Shown here: positions 8,573 through 18,225 of the stretch, piece by piece
How the letters are laid out: every line of letters starts with the position of its first letter
How positions within the stretch are numbered: position 1 is the stretch's first letter
Assembly (NCBI GenBank): GCA_019116865.1
Contig: DXAW01000109.1
Span: forward strand, 1 to 37,746
Origin: Candidatus Coprenecus stercoravium
GTDB taxonomy: Bacteria; Bacteroidota; Bacteroidia; Bacteroidales; UBA932
Reading direction: 5' to 3'
Length of the DNA: 37,746 bases
Position numbers and translations under genes: made by a program
Notes under the pieces: generated by a model
What the model was told of the DNA's origin: nothing
Seen by the model: the letters and a program-made list of their open reading frames with translations, nothing else
Databases searched by the model: none

Positions 8573-9709
8573 TCAGTGTTTAATCAGTTTAAGAACTTCC
8601 GAGGCAATTACGGACGCAGCCTGCGGTCTGGCGAGCGCCAGGATATTTTTCTCCATCTCCCTTATAGCGGCCCTGTCTCCCAGAAGTCTCTCTATTTCGG
8701 GCATCAGCCCCGTAGGAACCCGGCTGTCGCATACAAGTGCGGCGGCGTCTTTTTCCACCAGCGCCATGGCATTGTGGGTCTGATGATCCTCCGTTACGTT
8801 GGGCGACGGAACGAATATGGTGGCCTTGCCTACGGCGCACAGCTCAGAGATAGTCCCTGCCCCGGCTCTGGATACTACGATGTCGGCGGCAGCGAATGCC
8901 ATGTCCATGCGTGATATGAAATCGCAGTTGCGGACATTGCGGCAGCACCGCATACCGTTTTCCTCCGTGCTTCCCTCAAGAGAGGAGAAGAGGGCTGAGA
9001 CAGAGGAGGAGTAGCCCTTGCCGCTCTGCCATATTATCTGGAATGGAAATCCGCCTCCTGTTTTCCTGCATTCGGCCTCCATGAAGGAGTTGAATGTGCC
9101 GCAGCCGCCGCTTCCGCCTACAATCAGCACTGTCGGAATGTCCGGACTCAGCCCGAACCATTCCAGCGCGGCTCTGCGCTCTTCCTCCGTGCAGGGGCGC
9201 AGGTGGCTTCGTATGGGATTGCCTGTGAACATGATTCTGTCGGCGGGGAAGAACCGTTCCATGCCCTCGTATGCGACGCATATCTTCCTTGCTTTGCGTC
9301 CGAGTATCTTGTTTGTCAGGCCGGCATAGGAGTTCTGTTCCTGAATCAGGGTGGGAATCCCTTTGTTCTGGGCAGTCCATAGCATGGGTGCGCTGGCGTA
9401 GCCTCCCACTCCAACGACGGCTTCAGGACGGAAGTCTCTGATGATGTTCCCGGCTTTCATGAGGCTCTTCGCCACCTTGAACGGGATGCTCAGATTGGAC
9501 AGTGTCAGTCTTCTCTGAAGGCCGGCTACGGGCAGGCCTATGATCCGGTATCCTGCCGCGGGTACTTTTTCCATCTCCATCTTGCCTTCAGCGCCTACGA
9601 AAAGTATCTCTGTCTCCGGCTCCATTTCTTTTATGGCTCCGGCTATCGACAGCGCCGGGAAGATATGGCCCCCGGTGCCTCCTCCGCTTATTATGATTCT
9701 GTGCTGCAT
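8573..9709 (-). CDS. murG: UDP-GlcNAc:lipid I N-acetylglucosaminyltransferase
   Basis: Peripheral inner-membrane glycosyltransferase that converts lipid I to lipid II. In 378 residues the N-terminal glycine loop GGGTGGH is at 9-15, a second loop GGSGGCGTFN follows in the C-terminal domain, and the donor-binding segment SRAGAGTISELCAVGKATI and DHQTHNA are present. The start codon lies 19 bases inside the end of ftsW, which indicates coupled translation. Confidence 0.96.
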   Translation of the reverse strand: MQHRIIISGGGTGGHIFPALSIAGAIKEMEPETEILFVGAEGKMEMEKVPAAGYRIIGLPVAGLQRRLTLSNLSIPFKVAKSLMKAGNIIRDFRPEAVVGVGGYASAPMLWTAQNKGIPTLIQEQNSYAGLTNKILGRKARKICVAYEGMERFFPADRIMFTGNPIRSHLRPCTEEERRAALEWFGLSPDIPTVLIVGGSGGCGTFNSFMEAECRKTGGGFPFQIIWQSGKGYSSSVSALFSSLEGSTEENGMRCCRNVRNCDFISRMDMAFAAADIVVSRAGAGTISELCAVGKATIFVPSPNVTEDHQTHNAMALVEKDAAALVCDSRVPTGLMPEIERLLGDRAAIREMEKNILALARPQAASVIASEVLKLIKH

Positions 9710-10863
9710 GATTGTGCCTCCTTTTCAGCTTTGGTTTTCAAATCTTTGATTTCGATGGTTCTGTTGACAGACAATATGATTCCGAATGCGCTGCTCATGA
9801 TGACCAGCGATGTTCCGCCACGGCTTATCATGGGCAGTGTCTGTCCTGTCACCGGCAGGAATCCGATATTGACGAAAATGTGCAGGAACGCCTGAATAGT
9901 GATGAGGGTGGACAGTCCCAGCACTGTGATAATCGAGAAATCCTTACTGCATGCGTTCGCTATCCTGAGGCATCTGAAGAAGAACCACAGGTACAGCAGT
10001 ATGACGGCGGTGCCGCCTAAAAGTCCGTATTCCTCCACTATGATGGCGTAGATATAGTCGTCATAGGCGTTGGGCAATGTGTCCCGCTTGATGCTGTTGC
10101 CGGGTCCGCGCCCGAAGACGCCTCCGAGCTGTATGGCCTCGCGGGCCTGTCTCTCCTGGAATGTCTTGTCCTCCTGCTCCTGTATCTCGGCGGCTGTCAT
10201 CTCTTCCGTGCTGTTACGGCTCAGGTGCCTTTCTACTCTTGCCGTGAAGGTGTCGAGACGGGAGAATGCTCCGGTGGCCGCATGTATCAGCACGATGAGT
10301 CCCAATGCTCCGATTACGATAGGCACGGTCCATAAGATGTATTTCTTGGGAATCCTGGAGCACATCAGGATGATGAAGGCGATGAAGCAGATGATGAGTG
10401 TGGCGGATACGCTGCCCATAAGGCACAGTACGCACACAACGCCTAGCGGCAGGAGTATCTTGAGAAGGTATTCCTTGAAAGTGCTGAAGGAAGAGGTCTC
10501 GATGACTCTGGCAAGGTACAGGACTACGGCTATCTTGGCGATTTCAGAGGGCTGGATGCTTATGCCGGCTATGCTGAATGTACGGAGTCCGTGTGTCAGT
10601 ATCGGTATGGCCAGCAGGATGACGGAGAGGGCCAGCAGGACATACGAACCCAGGCGGTAATATTTCAGGGGGATCCTGTAGCAGGCAAGTACAATAAGAA
10701 ATCCCAGAACGAAGTAGCCGGCCTGGCGGAACATGATAAGCATGGGGGTGGTGTTGCCTCTGTATGCCAGAGCACTGGAAGCGGAGTACACCACGGCCAG
10801 GGAAATCATGGCGAACAGTATGAATATCACCCAGATAACCCTGTCTCCCTTGAGCTTTGTCAT
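9691..10863 (-). CDS. ftsW: Septal peptidoglycan polymerase FtsW
   Basis: SEDS-family glycosyltransferase that polymerises lipid II at the septum together with FtsI. The sequence has about ten membrane segments, the extracytoplasmic motif PNAYDDYIYAIIVEEYG containing the probable catalytic Asp, and PVTGQTLPMISRGGTS. A long hydrophilic loop (ARVERHLSRNSTEEMTAAEI onward, followed by a Gln/Glu-rich stretch) sits between membrane segments, as in related Bacteroidota proteins. I chose the ATG at 10863 (MTKLKGDRVIW, 390 residues): a GAGGAA Shine-Dalgarno-like stretch stands about 6 bases before it, which is unusual in this window. An in-frame ATG at 10887 would add eight residues. It ends 19 bases inside murG. 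Confidence 0.93.
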   Translation of the reverse strand: MTKLKGDRVIWVIFILFAMISLAVVYSASSALAYRGNTTPMLIMFRQAGYFVLGFLIVLACYRIPLKYYRLGSYVLLALSVILLAIPILTHGLRTFSIAGISIQPSEIAKIAVVLYLARVIETSSFSTFKEYLLKILLPLGVVCVLCLMGSVSATLIICFIAFIILMCSRIPKKYILWTVPIVIGALGLIVLIHAATGAFSRLDTFTARVERHLSRNSTEEMTAAEIQEQEDKTFQERQAREAIQLGGVFGRGPGNSIKRDTLPNAYDDYIYAIIVEEYGLLGGTAVILLYLWFFFRCLRIANACSKDFSIITVLGLSTLITIQAFLHIFVNIGFLPVTGQTLPMISRGGTSLVIMSSAFGIILSVNRTIEIKDLKTKAEKEAQSCSTES

Positions 10864-10902
10864 CCTATTTCCTCTTATGTCTCCCATTGCGGCTGTAGTG
10901 GT

Positions 10903-12237
10903 TTACAATTGTCTGACTGCTTCCTTGAACTGGCGTCCCCTGTCCTCGTAGTTCTTGAACAGGTCGAAGCTGGCGCAGCACGGTGACAGCAGCACCACGT
11001 CTCCGTCCTCGGCCAGGGCGGCGGCCTTTCTTACTGCCTCACTTGCGGAGCCTGCGTCCACGATGGTGCTGAGCAGGGGGCTGAAGGACTCGTGCAGCTT
11101 GCGGTTGTCTTTTCCCAGACAGACCAGAGCCTTTACTTTCTCCCTCACCAGCGGTTCTATCTCAGAGTAGTCGTTGCCCTTGTCCGTTCCGCCGGCTATC
11201 CATACCACAGGTCTGTCCATACATTCCAGGGCATACCATGTGGAATTGACGTTGGTAGCCTTGGAATCATTGATATACAGTACTCCGCCTACACTCATCA
11301 CATTTTCCAGGCGGTGCTCGATGTTCTCGAAAGTAGCGAGACTGCGGCGTATGACATCGTTTGTGATGTTCATGATCTTACCGGTGATGGCCGCGGCCAT
11401 GGAGTTGTATATGTTGTGTCTGCCTCTGAGGGACAGTTCGTCGGTGTGTACGACACATTCGGAGCCTTCGTAGCGGACGGTGATTCTGCCGCCGTCGGTG
11501 AAGGCGCCTTCCTTGACCTCGTGCGTCTGTGAGAACGGCAGCATTTTCGCCCTGAGGACTATTTCCTTGATATGCCCGACAGTTACATTGTCATCGTCGC
11601 AGAATATGAAGCAGTCCTGCTCGGACATATTGCGGGTGATGCGGAATTTGGCTTTGATATAGTTCTGCATGTTGTGCCCGTAGCGGTCCAGATGGTCGGG
11701 CGTGATGTTGAGGATGATGGCTATGTCGGCCTTGAAATCATACATGCCGTCAAGCTGGAAACTGCTCAGCTCCAGGACATATATGTCATGCTGCTCTGTG
11801 GCTACCTGGTAGGCGTAGCTTTTGCCGATATTGCCGCCCAGACCCACGTTCAGGCCGGCGTTGCGCAGCATGAAGTATATAAGCGAGGTTGTGGTGGTCT
11901 TTCCGTTGCTGCCTGTGATGCAGATTTTCTTTGCATTGTCGTATCTTCCGGCAAATTCGATTTCGGAGATGACCGGAATGCCCGCCTGTATCGCCTCGCT
12001 CACGACCGGAGCCGTGTCGGGAATACCGGGACTTTTGATTATTTCGTCCGCATTCAGGATCTTTTCCCTGCTGTGACCGCCTTCCTCATAGGGAATCCCG
12101 TATTTTTCGAGAGTAGCTTTGGCTTCTGACGTCAGGGAACTGTTGTCGGAAAGGAATATGTCGAAGCCTTTCACCTTTGCGAGGACGGCGGCTCCGACTC
12201 CGCTCTCACCGCCTCCTAGTGCTACAATCCGTTTCAT
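10903..12237 (-). CDS. murD: UDP-N-acetylmuramoylalanine--D-glutamate ligase
   Basis: Adds D-Glu to UDP-MurNAc-L-Ala in the cytoplasm. The 444-residue protein shows the Mur ligase ATP loop GSNGKTTT at 109-116, SPGIP at 69-73, the NITPDHLDRYGHNMQNYI segment with the carbamylated-Lys region that follows, and NDSKATNVNSTWYAL with GGTDKGNDY in the C-terminal domain, all typical of MurD. It follows mraY after two bases and precedes ftsW. Confidence 0.96.
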   Translation of the reverse strand: MKRIVALGGGESGVGAAVLAKVKGFDIFLSDNSSLTSEAKATLEKYGIPYEEGGHSREKILNADEIIKSPGIPDTAPVVSEAIQAGIPVISEIEFAGRYDNAKKICITGSNGKTTTTSLIYFMLRNAGLNVGLGGNIGKSYAYQVATEQHDIYVLELSSFQLDGMYDFKADIAIILNITPDHLDRYGHNMQNYIKAKFRITRNMSEQDCFIFCDDDNVTVGHIKEIVLRAKMLPFSQTHEVKEGAFTDGGRITVRYEGSECVVHTDELSLRGRHNIYNSMAAAITGKIMNITNDVIRRSLATFENIEHRLENVMSVGGVLYINDSKATNVNSTWYALECMDRPVVWIAGGTDKGNDYSEIEPLVREKVKALVCLGKDNRKLHESFSPLLSTIVDAGSASEAVRKAAALAEDGDVVLLSPCCASFDLFKNYEDRGRQFKEAVRQL

Positions 12238-12239
12238 GT

Positions 12240-13424
12240 TTATCGTATTTTGAGTGTGATGATTGTCAATATTGCCAGTATTATGCTGACGAGCCAGAAA
12301 CGCATTACGATTTTGGCCTCAGGAATGGCCCTGACCGGTTTGCGGATCAGGGCGGGTACGCCTTCCTTCTGGAAGTGGTGGTGCAGGGGGGACATCTTGA
12401 ATATGCGGCGGCCCTCCCCGTATTTCTTCTTGGTGTATTTGAAATATACTCTCTGTAGGATTACCGACAGGGACTCGGCGAAGAAGATGCCGCAGAGTAT
12501 GGGCAGCAGAAGCTCCTTCCGTATAAGTACGGCCACTACACCGATGATGCCTCCCAGGGCCAGACTGCCGGTATCGCCCATGAATATCTGGGCGGGGTAG
12601 GAGTTGTACCAAAGGAATCCGAGCAGGGCACCCACAAGGGCCGACATATAGACGACTATCTCTCCTGAGTCAGGAATGTACATGATGTTGAGGTAGTCGG
12701 CGTATATCGTGTTGCCGGAGAAGTAGGCCAGAACGCCCAGTGCGGCGCCTACGATGGCCGTCACTCCTGCCGCCAGTCCGTCCATGCCGTCGGTGAGATT
12801 GGTGCCGTTGGATACTGCTGTGATGATGAAGATGATGACCAGCACGTAGATTACTACCTGAAGCAGTTCCTTGGTCTTGCCGCTGCCTATGGCCAGCCAT
12901 GCGTAGTCGAACTCATTGTTCTTTATAAACGGTATCGTGGTCAGTGTGCTTATTGTGTCGGTGTCCGCATGGACGCAGATGGTAATGCCGACAGCCAGTC
13001 CCAGAATCACCTGTCCCAGAATCTTGTATTTGCCCGGCATCCCTTCCTTGTCCTTGCGGAAGACCTTGATGTAGTCGTCTACGAATCCCAGTCCGCCGAG
13101 CCAGACGAGGGTTATCAGCAGCAGCTGGATATACATGTTGGTCAGGTCTCCGAAGAGGAGGACGGATATAAGTATCGCACCGAGAATGATGACGCCGCCC
13201 ATAGTGGGAGTGCCTTTCTTGGCCAGCTGACCCTCCAGGCCGAGGTCTCTTATCTCCTCTCCGAGCTGCTTGCGCTGCATGTACTTGATGAATTTCTTTC
13301 CGAAGCACATGATCAGCACTATCGCCGTGATGCTGGCCAGTATAGACCGGACGGAGATATACTGCATGATTCCCGAACCGGGAAAATCGATGTATTGGAA
13401 ATGTTCGAATATATGGTATATCAT
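12240..13424 (-). CDS. mraY: Phospho-N-acetylmuramoyl-pentapeptide transferase
   Basis: Integral membrane enzyme that moves phospho-MurNAc-pentapeptide to undecaprenyl phosphate, making lipid I. The 394-residue sequence contains KKGTPTMGG (69-77), the Asp pair of GFVDDYIK (116-117), [10 protein letters not shown] (209-218), [10 protein letters not shown] and the histidine motif [11 protein letters not shown]. Compared with the roughly 360-residue E. coli protein it carries an extra extracytoplasmic stretch around residues 150-190 ([20 protein letters not shown]), which is common in Bacteroidota MraY. The ATG overlaps the murE stop in an ATGA junction. Confidence 0.96.
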   Translation of the reverse strand: MIYHIFEHFQYIDFPGSGIMQYISVRSILASITAIVLIMCFGKKFIKYMQRKQLGEEIRDLGLEGQLAKKGTPTMGGVIILGAILISVLLFGDLTNMYIQLLLITLVWLGGLGFVDDYIKVFRKDKEGMPGKYKILGQVILGLAVGITICVHADTDTISTLTTIPFIKNNEFDYAWLAIGSGKTKELLQVVIYVLVIIFIITAVSNGTNLTDGMDGLAAGVTAIVGAALGVLAYFSGNTIYADYLNIMYIPDSGEIVVYMSALVGALLGFLWYNSYPAQIFMGDTGSLALGGIIGVVAVLIRKELLLPILCGIFFAESLSVILQRVYFKYTKKKYGEGRRIFKMSPLHHHFQKEGVPALIRKPVRAIPEAKIVMRFWLVSIILAILTIITLKIR

Positions 13425-14875
13425 AATGCGGCCTCCTGTATTATTTCCTTGTCGTCAAAATGTGATTTGACACCGTTTACTATCTGGTAGTCCTCATGCC
13501 CTTTCCCGGCGACCAGTACGATTGCTCCGTCCTGAGCTGTCATCAGGGCTGTCCTTATGGCTTCCCTGCGGTCTGTGATGAAGAGAGCCTTGGCCATTCC
13601 CCCGGGGTCCAGTCCCTGTTTCATGTCCTCGATGATGCTTTCCGGCTTCTCGAAGCGCGGGTTGTCCGAGGTGATGACTATGCGGTCAGCGTATTTCGCA
13701 CCGATGGCTGCCATCTCTGGACGTTTTGTCCTGTCCCGGTTGCCTCCGCATCCGAATACGGCCACAAGCTGTGCGCCAGAGCTGATTTCCCTTAGCGTCC
13801 TCAGCACATTCTCAAGTGCGTCGGGGGTGTGGGCGTAGTCCACGACTGCGGTAATGTCCCTTCTGCATTTGAAATACTCCATCCGGCCCTGCACCGGTCC
13901 CATGGCGCTGATGCCTTTAAGAGTCTCCTCTTTGTCTGCTCCGAGCAGTACCGCCGCTCCGTAGACGGCGCATATGTTGTGTGCGTTGTAGTCTCCGATA
14001 AATCTGGTCCATACCTCTGTTCCGTTGATGCTGAGCAGATAGCCTTCCAGACTTCTTTCGGTTATGCGTACCTTGAATTCGGCCATACTTCCCTCGCTGT
14101 AGCGGTATATGTCCGCCCGGGTGTTCTGTACCATGACGGATGCGTTCCTGTCATCAGAGTTGACAAGGGCGAACGAGCCTTTGGGAAGGGAGTCGAAAAG
14201 GAGCTTTTTGCAGCGGATGTATTCGCTGAATGTCTTGTGGTAGTCGAGGTGGTCGTGTGTGATGTTGGTGAATATGGCTCCGCGGAAGCGCAGTCCTCTG
14301 ACACGGCCCTGATGCAGGGCGTGGGAGCTTACTTCCATGAAGCAGTATTCGCATCCCCTGTCCGCCATCATTCTGAGCAGGCGGTTGATGGTGATAGGGT
14401 CCTGCGTGGTGTTGGATGTCTCGAATCTCTCGCCGCAGATATAGTTGGCGATGGTGGACAGTAGTCCGCAGCAGTAACCCATGCCCGAGAAGAGGCGGTA
14501 GAGCAGGGTGGCTATTGTGGTCTTGCCGTTGGTACCGGTTACTCCCACCAGATTGAGGTCACGGGACGGGTGTCCGAAGAAATTACCGGCGATATCGGCG
14601 GCGGCCGACCTGGAGTCCTGTACTCTGACAGACACAACTCCGAGGGAGGAGACGGTCTTCTCCGCCTCTTCACGGCTGTACACTACCGCAGCCGCTCCTG
14701 CGGCGACGGCCTGACCGATGTAGTCGTGCCCGTCGCTTTCAAATCCGTCTATGGCGATGAACAGACATCCAGGACCGCACTTTCTGGAGTCGGAAGCGAT
14801 GTCGCTGATCTCAATATCCGGATTTCCGTTGCTCCGGAGGATGTCTATACCTTTTAATATATAGTCAAGTCTCAT
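13421..14875 (-). CDS. murE: UDP-MurNAc-tripeptide synthetase, meso-diaminopimelate type
   Basis: Adds the third residue of the stem peptide. In 484 residues the ATP loop GTNGKTT is at 114-120, the carbamylated Lys lies in RCKKLLFDS (about 223-224), and the substrate-specifying motif DNPR is at 404-407. In characterised MurE enzymes DNPR binds meso-diaminopimelate, whereas lysine-adding enzymes differ there, so a DAP-type peptidoglycan is predicted. Eight bases separate it from ftsI, and its end overlaps mraY. The murF gene, which often follows murE, is not found in the cluster. Confidence 0.96.
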   Translation of the reverse strand: MRLDYILKGIDILRSNGNPDIEISDIASDSRKCGPGCLFIAIDGFESDGHDYIGQAVAAGAAAVVYSREEAEKTVSSLGVVSVRVQDSRSAAADIAGNFFGHPSRDLNLVGVTGTNGKTTIATLLYRLFSGMGYCCGLLSTIANYICGERFETSNTTQDPITINRLLRMMADRGCEYCFMEVSSHALHQGRVRGLRFRGAIFTNITHDHLDYHKTFSEYIRCKKLLFDSLPKGSFALVNSDDRNASVMVQNTRADIYRYSEGSMAEFKVRITERSLEGYLLSINGTEVWTRFIGDYNAHNICAVYGAAVLLGADKEETLKGISAMGPVQGRMEYFKCRRDITAVVDYAHTPDALENVLRTLREISSGAQLVAVFGCGGNRDRTKRPEMAAIGAKYADRIVITSDNPRFEKPESIIEDMKQGLDPGGMAKALFITDRREAIRTALMTAQDGAIVLVAGKGHEDYQIVNGVKSHFDDKEIIQEAAL

Positions 14876-14883
14876 ATCCTGTC

Positions 14884-16992
14884 TTATTTGAGAGTCAATG
14901 TTATCCTGTTGCCGCTTGAAAGCTCCGTGCCGGCGCCGGGATGCTGTGCCGCTACACGTCCGGCTCCGCTGAATGATACTTTGAATCCTTCGTTCTCAAG
15001 CAGATATATGGCGTCTTTCAATCCCATGCCCCTTACGTCTGGTACTATTCCCGGCTCTATCTCCATGCTTTCTACTACCGGGACGTCGGAGCCGTCACCC
15101 GAGTCTATCCTTACCCAGCTGAGCCCGTTTACCACCGGCCTGTCTTTCATGGGCATGAAGTCCATGGGCATGCCTTTGCTTCCTGCAAGCCCTGATGCTA
15201 TCCTGGGATTGTCGGGAGGAGCCGCATTCCCCGGATTCAGCGGGGCTTCCCATTCAGGGTGTGATGCGTAGATCTTGTCGGCTATGCGCTTGAACACAGG
15301 CGCCGCCCAGGTGGCACCGTAGAAATTGCCTCTGGTCTTGCCGGTGTACAGTACTACGATGCACGAGTATTTCGGGTCGTCCGCCGGGAAGTATCCTGCG
15401 AACGAAGCCTGATACCGGCGGTATCCATTGTCGTCCTCGTATTTTCCGTTGATTGCCACTCTTGCGGTGCCTGTCTTGCCGGCGATGGCGTAGCGGCTGT
15501 CATTGCATATCTTGGCGGTTCCGTTCTCGACAACTCCCCTCAGGGCCTTTCTGACAGCCTTCAGAGTGCTCTTCGAACATATTGAGCCGCTTACGACGTA
15601 CTGGCCTGAGCGTTCTTCCACGATTCCGTCCCTTTCGAAATCCTCGATGAAGTAGGGCCTCATCATCCTGCCGTCATTTGCCACGGCATTGTAGAACGTC
15701 AGGATATGCAGGGGCGTCAGTGTGACGGCATAGCCGTAACCGAGACTGGCAAGTGTGGATTTGGACCACCGCTCGTCGTCAGGACTGGTGATATAGGCAT
15801 AGCCTTCTCCGCCTATGTCCAGATTGAGCTTTTCCAGCAGCTTCATATTGTGCAGCCTCGATACGTAAGTGGAAGGATTGTCCTCGTAGGATTCGGTAAT
15901 CATCTTGGCGAATGCGATGTTGGAGGATTTCTCAAATGCCTCCATCGCAGTCATCTTGCCGTAGCCTCCCTGATGGGTGTCGGTGATTTTCGCACCTCCG
16001 TAGTACCATATGCCGTCGCCTCCGTCCACCTCGGTGTCCAGGGTTATGTGCTTGTCCTCTATCATCGCCATCAGTGCGGCCAGTTTGAGGGTCGAACCCG
16101 GTTCCGTGGCGTGTCCTGTGGCGTAGTCGTAGCTTTCGTCGAATGTGCCGTCACTGTTGCGGTACATATTCGCAATGCCCCTTACCGCCCCTGTGGCCAC
16201 GTCCATTACGATTGCGGTGGCACCGACGAAGACGTCGCTCATGCTGAGCTGTCTCCTAAGCTCGGTCTCGGTGGCTTCCTGTATCCTTACGTCGATGGTG
16301 GTGCGTATGTCGTATCCGTCCACGGCAGGCTTGAAGGGGGCACCGTTGACGGGAAGCCACTCATCGCCAAGAGTGCGGTGAATGGTCCTGCTGCCTTTCT
16401 CCCCGCGCAGTTTGTAATCGTATCTGGCCTCGATGCCCGTGCCGCTGCCGTCTGCATTCATGTGTCCTATCGTGCGGTAACCCAGCCGGCCGTATGGATT
16501 CTCCCTATAGCTGTCTTTAAGTACGATGAGTCCGCCCTTGAACTGCCCCAGCCTGAATATGGGAAGATTCTGGATAATCTCCAGTTCGCCGAAGTCTATG
16601 TCCCTGTTGCCGATTCTGAGATAGCGCTTGGAGTTCCGCTTGCCGTTGCGCAGATACTGCTCGTACTGAGATGCGCTGCGGTCGCGGAATATTCGTGACA
16701 GACCGGCGGAGAGGGCCTTTACATCGGCGCTGAACAAGCTGTCGTTCACTACTTTGGAATCCCATCTCAGTTCGAAGACAGGGATGGATACGGCCAGCGG
16801 TCTGCCGTCGTATGACAGGATGCTGCCGCGGGACGGCATAAGGACTTCCTCGGTATAGATGTCGTCAGTGGTAACCCTGTCGCTGTCCAGCTGCAATACG
16901 ATGATGCGTATGATGCCGGCGACACCTGCCAGCAGGAACAGGATATATACGTAGATGAAGCGGGTGAAAGTGTTCTTGACATTGGCGGCCAT
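14884..16992 (-). CDS. ftsI: Septal transpeptidase FtsI (class B PBP) with one PASTA domain
   Basis: Crosslinks septal peptidoglycan in the periplasm as the partner of FtsW. In 702 residues: membrane anchor at about 11-34; PBP dimerisation domain with RGSILSYDGRPLA (55-67); transpeptidase domain with the active-site Ser300 in STLK (300-303), SSN (356-358) and KTGT (506-509); a Pro/Met-rich linker at 585-645; then a single PASTA domain at about 650-702 beginning VPDVRGMGLKDAIYLLENEG. E. coli FtsI is 588 residues and has no PASTA domain. The gene starts one base before the ftsL stop region ends, so translation is probably coupled. PBP2 identity is excluded by the dcw context. Confidence 0.95.
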   Translation of the reverse strand: MAANVKNTFTRFIYVYILFLLAGVAGIIRIIVLQLDSDRVTTDDIYTEEVLMPSRGSILSYDGRPLAVSIPVFELRWDSKVVNDSLFSADVKALSAGLSRIFRDRSASQYEQYLRNGKRNSKRYLRIGNRDIDFGELEIIQNLPIFRLGQFKGGLIVLKDSYRENPYGRLGYRTIGHMNADGSGTGIEARYDYKLRGEKGSRTIHRTLGDEWLPVNGAPFKPAVDGYDIRTTIDVRIQEATETELRRQLSMSDVFVGATAIVMDVATGAVRGIANMYRNSDGTFDESYDYATGHATEPGSTLKLAALMAMIEDKHITLDTEVDGGDGIWYYGGAKITDTHQGGYGKMTAMEAFEKSSNIAFAKMITESYEDNPSTYVSRLHNMKLLEKLNLDIGGEGYAYITSPDDERWSKSTLASLGYGYAVTLTPLHILTFYNAVANDGRMMRPYFIEDFERDGIVEERSGQYVVSGSICSKSTLKAVRKALRGVVENGTAKICNDSRYAIAGKTGTARVAINGKYEDDNGYRRYQASFAGYFPADDPKYSCIVVLYTGKTRGNFYGATWAAPVFKRIADKIYASHPEWEAPLNPGNAAPPDNPRIASGLAGSKGMPMDFMPMKDRPVVNGLSWVRIDSGDGSDVPVVESMEIEPGIVPDVRGMGLKDAIYLLENEGFKVSFSGAGRVAAQHPGAGTELSSGNRITLTLK

Positions 16993-16993
16993 A

Positions 16994-17317
16994 TCACTTT
17001 TCCTCCATGATTATTCTCCGGGGAGGTGTCTGCGGCGGAACAAGATTCAGCCCGTTCTCCTCGAGAAGTTTTTCTATCTCTCCTCTCTTACCGGTGTGCA
17101 GCAGCCTGGTGTATTTCCCCATGTACTCAGAGCGCATGTTGCGCAGGATGTCCTCGTTGGCCGTCATCCGGCTCATAGTGTTGCGTATTCCGAAATGTAT
17201 GCTGATGTACAGCAGTACCAGAAAGAAGATGTATAGAATGAATTTCCAGTTTCTTACAAGCAGTCCCTTGCTCAGTATCTGTCCTCCCAGAATATTTTCA
17301 AGAATCTGCCTTCTCAT
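16994..17317 (-). CDS. ftsL: FtsL-like division protein
   Basis: A 107-residue bitopic protein: short basic cytoplasmic part, one membrane helix at about 29-47 (FILYIFFLVLLYISIHFGI), and a periplasmic region (about 50-90) rich in charged residues and Leu that fits a short coiled coil. FtsL sequences are poorly conserved; the call rests on this architecture and on the position between rsmH and ftsI. It probably links the FtsQ branch to FtsW/FtsI. It overlaps rsmH by 4 bases. The C-terminal tail is Pro/Arg-rich. Confidence 0.82.
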   Translation of the reverse strand: MRRQILENILGGQILSKGLLVRNWKFILYIFFLVLLYISIHFGIRNTMSRMTANEDILRNMRSEYMGKYTRLLHTGKRGEIEKLLEENGLNLVPPQTPPRRIIMEEK

Positions 17318-18225
17318 GCTCCTGTCCTGACGGCGGCTCTCAGCTTTGCGCTTCTGGCCCTCGTGTTGTGCATCACCTCGTTTTCACTGGGGAGGACAGG
17401 CTTTCTGGTGATGACATTGAAAGGGACATTTCTACGGCCGTACAGGTCTGGTGTGCTGTCTCCCCTTATGTCGCCGGAACGGAAGAAGTTCTTCACCATC
17501 CGGTCTTCCAGGGAGTGGTAGGTTATGATGACGGCGGTGCCGCCGGGTTTCAGGGATTTCAATATGCCGCTCAGCAGGTGCTCAAGGCTTTTCATCTCGC
17601 CGTTGACTTCGATTCTCAGGGCCTGGTATATTTTAGCAAGATATTTGTGCGGTGCGGCGGGCGGCAGGATGCTTTCCAGAGCGTTGTTCAGGTCTGCCGT
17701 GGTGCTCAGCCGGCCCCGTTGTCTGGCAGCGCAGATGAGGGAGGCGGCCCGGCGGCTGTTGTCCAGCTCTCCGTAAAGCCTGAATATGGATGCGAGGTCG
17801 TCCTGGGAATAGGTGTTCACCACATCGGCGGCGCTGAGGCTTGATGCGGGACTCATCCTCATGTCCAGCTCAGCATCAAACCTGAATGAGAATCCGCGTT
17901 CCGGTGTGTCGAACTGGTGGGATGACACACCGAGGTCTGCCAGAATGCCGTCGACTCCGTCGAGGCCAAGGCAGCGTACATAGTTGTGGATGAAACGGAA
18001 ATTGTTGCGTACGGTGGTTACTCTGCTGTCCGCCGGAGCGTTGGCGAGGGCGTCCGTGTCTCTGTCGAAAACTATCAGCCGTCCGTCTGCATTGAGCTTC
18101 GAGAGTATGGCGCGGCTGTGCCCGCCTCCTCCCAGAGTGGCGTCGACGTACGTGCCCGAAGGCTTGACGTCGAGCAGCTCAATACTTTCGTTGAGCAGAA
18201 CTGGTATGTGATAGACATCCGGCAT
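17314..18225 (-). CDS. rsmH: 16S rRNA (cytosine(1402)-N4)-methyltransferase
   Basis: Methylates N4 of C1402 in 16S rRNA with S-adenosylmethionine. The 303-residue protein begins with YHIPVLLNE, contains the SAM loop ATLGGGGHS (residues 29-37), the segment DGILADLGVSSHQFD and the C-terminal ITYHSLEDRMVKNFF motif, all diagnostic for RsmH (formerly MraW). Its ATG shares one base with the mraZ stop codon. Confidence 0.97.
   Translation of the reverse strand: MPDVYHIPVLLNESIELLDVKPSGTYVDATLGGGGHSRAILSKLNADGRLIVFDRDTDALANAPADSRVTTVRNNFRFIHNYVRCLGLDGVDGILADLGVSSHQFDTPERGFSFRFDAELDMRMSPASSLSAADVVNTYSQDDLASIFRLYGELDNSRRAASLICAARQRGRLSTTADLNNALESILPPAAPHKYLAKIYQALRIEVNGEMKSLEHLLSGILKSLKPGGTAVIITYHSLEDRMVKNFFRSGDIRGDSTPDLYGRRNVPFNVITRKPVLPSENEVMHNTRARSAKLRAAVRTGA

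Noticed and set aside
15706-16698. Open frame of 330 codons antisense to ftsI
   Set aside because: It lies fully opposite the transpeptidase domain, has low-complexity Val/Gly-rich composition and no family motif. It follows from the codon bias of ftsI.
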